NCBI GenBank assembly: GCA_043758025.1
Contig: JAYVOH010000188.1
Span: 1-11,639, forward strand
Length of the DNA stretch: 11,639 nt
Reading direction: 5' to 3'
From: VFKE01 sp043758025
GTDB lineage: Bacteria > Verrucomicrobiota > Verrucomicrobiia > Verrucomicrobiales > Verrucomicrobiaceae
Position numbers and translations under genes: made by a program. The notes beneath the pieces were generated by a model. That model worked only from the letters and a program-made list of their open reading frames with translations. It was not told the DNA's origin and ran no database searches. Of this stretch, positions 7,506 to 11,639 are shown in pieces (position 1 is the first letter of the stretch; every line of letters begins with the position of its first letter).

Positions 7506-7535
7506 ACACAACTTAGAGCCGAGAACTTTTTTACC

Positions 7536-10025
7536 ATGTGGCGAACCCAACCATCCATATCCACCGAAGAGCCCTTTGACTTTAGCAGCGAGGATCAAGT
7601 CAGGGCGATGCAGCAATCCATCAGGAACCATCTGCTCTTTACCCTGGCGCATGACCCTTCCACCGCGAGTCGAGCCCACTGGTGGGTCGCCACCTGCATG
7701 GCCGTGCGCGACCGTGCTCTCGCCACATCCTTCAAGACCATGGCGGTGCATCGCGCGCAAAACGTGCGCCGCATCAACTACCTCTCGTTGGAATACCTCA
7801 TGGGGCGCGTGCTGGAGAACAATCTGCGCAATACCGGGCTTTACGATGCCGCGAGGGGCGCGCTCGGTGAGATGGGTCAGGATTTAGACGCCATCATCAA
7901 TAAAGAACCCGATATGGGCCTCGGCAACGGTGGCCTCGGAAGACTTGCCGCGTGTTTCTTGGATTCGCTCAGCACGCTCGACATCCCAGCCGTCGGTTAT
8001 GGCATTCACTATGAATTTGGTCTGTTCCGCCAGGCCTTCGTCGATGGAAAACAAACGGAGCAACCGGATGCCTGGACTCGTAACGGCAGTCCGTGGAAAA
8101 TCCGCCGACCCGAATACTGCGTGGAGGTCAAGCTTTATGGCCGGGTCGTCCAGCATTTCGATGATCTTGGTCAACCAAGATGGGCATGGGAAAACCCGAA
8201 GACCATCGTCGGTCTGCCATGGGACATCCCGATCATCGGCTATCAGTCACGCACTGTGAATTTCCTGCGCCTCTGGGAAAGTCGTGCTTCGGATGAATTC
8301 AACCTGCGCATTTTCAATGAAGGCTCCTACGTGGAGGCCATTCATGAAAAAGCCGTCGGCGAAACCATCTCCAAGGTTCTTTACCCGAACGACACCACTG
8401 AGAACGGCAAAGAGCTTCGCCTCGTGCAGCAGTATTTCTTCGTAGCCTGCTCCCTCCATGACATCATGCGCCGCTTCAAGCGCGACAACCAAGGCTGGGA
8501 CTCCTTCGCGGACAAGACCGCGATCCAGCTTAACGACACCCATCCCGCCATCGCCATCCCCGAGCTCATGCGCCTGTTAGTGGATGAAGAAGGTCTTAGC
8601 TGGGACAATGCGTGGAGCATCTGCCGCCGCACCTTCTCTTACACCAATCATACCTTGCTGCCCGAGGCCTTGGAAACATGGAGCGTCGCCCTCTTCGAGC
8701 GCGTTCTTCCCCGCCATCTTCAAATCATTTACGATATCAACTCCCGCTTCCTTGCTAACGAAGTCGCGGTGAAATGGCCCGGTGACCTCGCCAAAATGCG
8801 CGCCCTTTCCATCATCGATGAGCGCGGAGGCAAATCCGTGCGCATGGCCCATCTCAGCGTCATTGGCGGGCACTCGACCAACGGCGTCGCCGCCCTGCAC
8901 ACGCGTCTGCTCAAAGAAAAACTCTTCCCGGATTTCGATGCGCTCTATCCCGGAAAATTCCTCAATGTCACCAACGGCATCACTCCGCGCCGGTGGCTCA
9001 TGGTGTGCAATCCCGAGCTGGCCTCGCTCATCAACGATTCCATCGGCGACGGCTGGACGCGCAATGCGGACAAGCTGCGCGAGCTGGAACGCCTTGCTGA
9101 CAATCCGGAATTCCAACAGCGTTTCCGCGCCATCAAAAGGTTGCACAAGGAGAAGCTTACCCACGTCATCAAAGACCTCACCGGCTATGAAGTCAGCGCC
9201 GACGCTGTCTTTGACGTGCAGATCAAGCGCCTCCATGAATACAAACGCCAGCATCTCAACTTGCTGCACATCCTCACGCTCTATCGCCGCCTGCTGGACA
9301 ATCCCGCACTGGATATTCAGCCGCGCGTTTTCATATTCGCCGCGAAGGCCGCGCCGGGATATTACCTCGCGAAGAACATCATTCATGCCATCAACGCCGT
9401 GGCCGAGAAGATCAATCACGACCCGCGCATCCTCGGCAAGCTCAAGGTCGCTTTTCTCCCGAACTATGGCGTCACCCTCGCCGAGCGCATCATACCCGCT
9501 GCCGATCTCTCCGAGCAAATTTCCACCGCTGGCAAGGAAGCCAGCGGCACGGGTAACATGAAGCTCTCCCTCAATGGCGCGCTGACCATCGGCACGCTCG
9601 ACGGTGCGAACGTCGAGATCATGGAGGAAGTCGGCGCGGAAAACATCTTCATCTTCGGCATGACCGTCGAGGAAGTGGAAGAGCTTTACAAAAAAGGCTA
9701 CAACCCCTGGGACGTTTATTTTAACGATCCCGAACTGCGCAACGTCATCGACTGGATCAGCAGCGACTTCTTCACCGGCAACGCCGATGACTTCAAGCCC
9801 CTCTGCGGCAGCCTGCTGGAAGGCGGTGATCCCTTCCTCGTCCTCGCGGATTATCGCGCCTATGTCGAGTGCCAGGCGCGCGTCGATGCCGCGTATCGCG
9901 ACCCCGTGCATTGGACGCGCCTCAGCATTCTCAACACCGCCCGCATGGGCAAGTTCAGCAGCGACCGCACCATCCGGGAATACGCTGACAACATCTGGAA
10001 GCTGCCCAGCGTTCCAGTGCCGTGA
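7536..10025 (+). CDS. glgP: Glycogen/starch/alpha-glucan phosphorylase
   Basis: A cytoplasmic PLP-dependent enzyme that releases glucose-1-phosphate from the non-reducing ends of glycogen or maltodextrin. The 829-residue length is normal for family GT35 (E. coli GlgP is about 815). Conserved blocks are in order: NYLSLEYLMGR, GLGNGGLGRLAACFLDS (from about residue 128), GYGIHYEFGLFRQ, NDTHPAIAIPELMR, NHTLLPEALE, NGITPRRWL, DVQIKRLHEYKRQ, and EASGTGNMKLSLNGALTIGT, in which Lys676 is the PLP-binding lysine. All key regions look intact. The start at 7536 gives the normal N-terminus, with a weak GAG about 10 nt upstream. It follows rsmI by 30 bp and may share its transcript, though no other glycogen gene is present here. 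A possible terminator follows the stop. Confidence 0.97.
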   Translation: MWRTQPSISTEEPFDFSSEDQVRAMQQSIRNHLLFTLAHDPSTASRAHWWVATCMAVRDRALATSFKTMAVHRAQNVRRINYLSLEYLMGRVLENNLRNTGLYDAARGALGEMGQDLDAIINKEPDMGLGNGGLGRLAACFLDSLSTLDIPAVGYGIHYEFGLFRQAFVDGKQTEQPDAWTRNGSPWKIRRPEYCVEVKLYGRVVQHFDDLGQPRWAWENPKTIVGLPWDIPIIGYQSRTVNFLRLWESRASDEFNLRIFNEGSYVEAIHEKAVGETISKVLYPNDTTENGKELRLVQQYFFVACSLHDIMRRFKRDNQGWDSFADKTAIQLNDTHPAIAIPELMRLLVDEEGLSWDNAWSICRRTFSYTNHTLLPEALETWSVALFERVLPRHLQIIYDINSRFLANEVAVKWPGDLAKMRALSIIDERGGKSVRMAHLSVIGGHSTNGVAALHTRLLKEKLFPDFDALYPGKFLNVTNGITPRRWLMVCNPELASLINDSIGDGWTRNADKLRELERLADNPEFQQRFRAIKRLHKEKLTHVIKDLTGYEVSADAVFDVQIKRLHEYKRQHLNLLHILTLYRRLLDNPALDIQPRVFIFAAKAAPGYYLAKNIIHAINAVAEKINHDPRILGKLKVAFLPNYGVTLAERIIPAADLSEQISTAGKEASGTGNMKLSLNGALTIGTLDGANVEIMEEVGAENIFIFGMTVEEVEELYKKGYNPWDVYFNDPELRNVIDWISSDFFTGNADDFKPLCGSLLEGGDPFLVLADYRAYVECQARVDAAYRDPVHWTRLSILNTARMGKFSSDRTIREYADNIWKLPSVPVP

Positions 10026-10048
10026 TGCCGGGCAATATTTATAATCCG

Positions 10049-10077
10049 TAGCCGCGACTTCGGTGGCTAAAATTTTT
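10049..10077 (+). terminator. Possible intrinsic terminator after glgP
   Basis: A 7-bp stem (10049-10055 with 10063-10069, one G-T pair) with a 7-nt loop lies 24 nt after the glgP stop. A run of five T at 10073-10077 begins after three A. The stem is weak and the T-run is shared with the start of the long inverted repeat, so it may simply be part of that element. Confidence 0.35.
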
Positions 10078-10220
10078 GGAGCGCACGCGCCCTCGCGTGC
10101 CGAAGTCCGCGCCCTCACGGACTTCCTTCATTAGGCAGGTCAGGAACTCCTCCAACAGAAATCGGCAGGCCCTTCGCGGGGGCGCAAAGGGCTGCACGCG
10201 CGGGCGCGTGCGCTCCAAAA
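10074..10220. repeat. 147-bp inverted-repeat element (REPIN/MITE-like)
   Basis: Outer arms 10074-10092 and 10202-10220 are perfectly complementary over 19 bp (TTTTGGAGCGCACGCGCCC). With two mismatches the match extends to 29-nt arms (10074-10102 and 10192-10220). Each arm also contains its own small palindrome (CACGCG...CGCGTG). Inside lie a perfect 8-bp hairpin (10102-10109 with 10118-10125, GAAGTCCG) and another stem with one G-T pair (10169-10177 with 10184-10192). No protein-coding frame is convincing. The layout, two inverted self-complementary units around a variable middle, is that of REP doublets (REPINs) or a small non-autonomous element. Confidence 0.8.
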
Positions 10221-10317
10221 CCCCTAACTCAGTCTGTGATAGGAATGGCTCAATGGCATTCTAAAATTTCACATGCTACTGCTTGTGGCGATCTGAACCG
10301 TCTGCGAGTGATTCCGC

Positions 10318-11250
10318 ATGATTTCGCATCTGCGTCTTTGGCTGGCCATTGCATTCACAGGTCTGGTTCTTTCGACGACCTTCGCTGACGACCAAGCCTT
10401 GCCGGCCAAGTCTGTCTTCCCCGCCGACAATCCATGGAACACCGACATCTCACGTCAGCCGGTGGATCCTGATTCTCAAGTCATTCTCAGCAGCATTGGA
10501 TTGGGTAAAGGCTTGCATCCTGACTTCGGAACCACCTGGCAGGGCGCGCCGATGGGCATCCCTTATGTCGTGGTGTCAGGCAATCAGCCCAAAGTTCCCG
10601 TGCAGTTTGAATACAAGGACGAGAGCGATCCCGGCCCGTATCCCGTTCCGCCGAATGCGCCCATTGAAGGCGGTCCCGACGCTAAAGGCGACCGGCACAT
10701 TTTGATGATCGACCGCGATAACTGGAAGCTCTACGAACTCTATGCGGCGTATCCCGTCGATGGAGGCAAGAGCTGGAAAGCAGGCTCAGGCGCGATTTTT
10801 GATCTGGCTTCCAACAAGTCGCGGCCCGCGGGCTGGACATCCGCCGACGCCGCAGGTCTTCCGGTCTTCCCCGGTCTGGTTCGATACGATGAAGTGATCG
10901 AGCGCAAAGTCATCAATCACGCCCTGCGTTTCACCTGCCAGCGGACGCGCCGTGCCTATGTCGCGCCCGCCACGCATTTTGCCAGCAAGCTGACCGACGC
11001 CAAGTTGTCGCCCATGGGAATGCGCGTGCGGCTTCGCGCCAATTTTGACATCAGCAAGTTCCCGCCCCCGGCGCAGGTGATCCTCACCGCCTTGAAGAAA
11101 TACGGCATGATCCTCGCCGACAACGGCTCCGACTGGTTTATCAGCGGCGCACCCGACCCGCGTTGGAATGACGATGAACTGCACTCCCTGTCCCGAGTGA
11201 AGGGGAGTGATTTTGAGGTCGTGAAAATGGGGCCGCTGGTTACGAAGTAA
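10318..11250 (+). CDS. Secreted protein of unknown function (conserved-looking)
   Basis: A 310-residue protein with a signal peptide (hydrophobic about residues 5-20, likely cleavage near TTFA at 23). No enzyme family is recognised. Visible features are an opening FPADNPWNTDIS segment, a DESDPGPYPVPP stretch, a strand-like HILMIDRDNWKLYELYAAYP region, then GSGAIFDLASN, GWTSADAAGLPVFPGLVRYD, NHALRFT, TRRAYVAPATHFAS, and an ending with YGMILADNGSDWFISGAPD. The dense short motifs of Gly, Asp, His and aromatic residues suggest a beta-rich conserved domain filling the whole mature protein. From memory, similar proteins occur in soil bacteria of several phyla, without a function. It stands alone after the repeat-rich spacer, so context gives no clue. 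The ATG at 10318 is used; a weak GAG lies upstream. Confidence 0.85.
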   Translation: MISHLRLWLAIAFTGLVLSTTFADDQALPAKSVFPADNPWNTDISRQPVDPDSQVILSSIGLGKGLHPDFGTTWQGAPMGIPYVVVSGNQPKVPVQFEYKDESDPGPYPVPPNAPIEGGPDAKGDRHILMIDRDNWKLYELYAAYPVDGGKSWKAGSGAIFDLASNKSRPAGWTSADAAGLPVFPGLVRYDEVIERKVINHALRFTCQRTRRAYVAPATHFASKLTDAKLSPMGMRVRLRANFDISKFPPPAQVILTALKKYGMILADNGSDWFISGAPDPRWNDDELHSLSRVKGSDFEVVKMGPLVTK

Positions 11251-11303
11251 CAAGCTGGCTGGAGGACTAATCTTCGTTCTCGCTGAGGTTTACCTAAACA
11301 CAT

Positions 11304-11341
11304 GGTAGGGACGCGCTGCGTCGCGTCCGAAATTCCCTACC
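11304..11341. repeat. REP-like palindrome with nested stems
   Basis: Outer arms 11304-11311 and 11334-11341 are complementary over 8 bp (GGTAGGGA). Overlapping inner arms 11309-11315 and 11322-11328 pair over 7 bp (GGACGCG) with a 6-nt loop. The two pairings share three bases, so they compete at the junction. It lies in the spacer after the secreted-protein gene and is similar in plan to the element at 168-192. It lacks a T-run and is more likely a dispersed repeat than a terminator. Confidence 0.6.
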
Positions 11342-11354
11342 CATAATTCGGCTT

Positions 11355-11500
11355 TTATAAACCCCACATAGCAAGACCCCTTTTATCGTCATAATCAGCT
11401 ATTATTTTCTCAAGGTTGGCGCGTCCTTGCTGTGATCTTCCTTTCTTTCGTCCAGAGGTGACATTCAATTCGAGTGCTAACCGTGCGATGCGTTCATAAT
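11355..11500 (-). pseudogene. Possible gene remnant cut by an IS256-type element
   Basis: Read on the minus strand from about 11500, an open frame gives about 48 residues with protein-like content (HYERIARLALELNV..., a basic GRKKGRSQQGR patch, then ANLEKIIADYDDKRG and a final MWGL), ending in TAA at 11355-11357. There is no usable start codon upstream; the frame runs into the presumed end of the insertion sequence and stops at the transposase TAA. This fits the 3' end of a host gene interrupted by the element. I do not recognise the family. A 60-codon open stretch can occur by chance, so this is tentative. Confidence 0.4.
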
Positions 11501-11639
11501 GAGGGGCGGCGCAAATTTTATTCTGTAAAAGTGGCGATTAGGTTTGGGGCGTGTCAGTGGGTTTCATGTTGAGGTAGATTTTTCCGGTGAGCCACTCGTC
11601 GCTGATTTCGCACAGGAGGGCTGAGGTGAGGCGCAGGAG
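11501..11639 (-). mobile_element. End of an IS256-family insertion sequence (partial)
   Basis: The transposase C-terminal codons run to the window edge and the element must continue beyond it. The segment 11501-11530 (GAGGGGCGGCGCAAATTTTA and on) lies 7 bp past the transposase stop, where a terminal inverted repeat of this family would be expected, and is proposed as that repeat. The opposite end is outside the window, so neither the inverted repeat nor the flanking target duplication can be confirmed. Confidence 0.5.
11538..11639 (-). CDS. IS256-family (mutator-type) transposase, C-terminal end, partial
   Basis: The minus strand reads 33 codons from the window edge to TAA at 11538-11540. 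The sequence begins LLRLTSALLCEISDEW and continues LTGKIYLNMKP. This resembles the typical C-terminus of IS256/mutator-type DDE transposases, where a helix ending in 'E..EW.TG..YL' closes the protein. The catalytic domain lies outside the window, so it is not known whether the transposase is intact. Confidence 0.7.
   Translation of the reverse strand, partial: LLRLTSALLCEISDEWLTGKIYLNMKPTDTPQT

Noticed and set aside
8577..10118. Long minus-strand open frame (513 codons) opposite glgP
   Set aside because: GlgP is intact with all its motifs on the other strand; the antisense translation resembles no family.
10074..10220. CRISPR array
   Set aside because: The repeats are inverted rather than direct and there is no regular series of repeats and spacers.
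10076..10264. Small 62-codon open frame in the glgP downstream spacer
   Set aside because: It is largely made of the inverted-repeat element, and its arginine-rich translation reflects the repeat sequence.

Overview
The window looks like chromosomal DNA of a Gram-negative bacterium of the Verrucomicrobiota, probably a Pedosphaera/Limisphaera-like soil or freshwater lineage. This placement is inference from protein style: a Tat-exported Gfo/Idh/MocA oxidoreductase, an LptE-type outer-membrane lipoprotein directly behind a BamD-like TPR protein, and short G+C-rich palindromes scattered between genes. No rRNA or other phylogenetic marker is present. LptE implies an LPS-bearing outer membrane.

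Layout. Positions 1-45 may hold the last codons of an upstream plus-strand gene. A minus-strand Gfo/Idh/MocA oxidoreductase occupies 167-1630; its 3' end carries a 71-bp insertion that duplicates 37 bp, shifts the frame and replaces the family-like C-terminus with a 52-residue tail. A plus-strand L,D-transpeptidase (1893-2738) diverges from it. It converges on a minus-strand pair: a 10-helix EamA-type transporter (4584-3718) followed by a secreted alpha/beta hydrolase (3653-2769). From 4714 a plus-strand run follows with short gaps: BamD-like TPR protein, LptE-like lipoprotein, RsmI 16S rRNA methyltransferase and GlgP glycogen phosphorylase. A repeat-rich spacer (10026-10317) with a 147-bp inverted-repeat element separates glgP from an uncharacterised secreted protein (10318-11250). 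The right edge (11251-11639) holds another palindrome, a possible broken gene end and the C-terminal 33 codons of an IS256-family transposase.

How the genes fit together. The TPR and LptE-like proteins are plausible partners in outer-membrane biogenesis and the L,D-transpeptidase in peptidoglycan cross-linking or anchoring. The oxidoreductase and hydrolase belong to families common in verrucomicrobial carbohydrate metabolism, and GlgP mobilises storage glucan. These are mostly housekeeping or ordinary accessory genes. I found no convincing new multi-gene system. The most unusual signals are the frame-shifting duplication, the palindromic repeats (one of which supplies a stop codon to the shifted gene), the conserved-looking secreted protein, and the IS256 end next to a possible interrupted gene.
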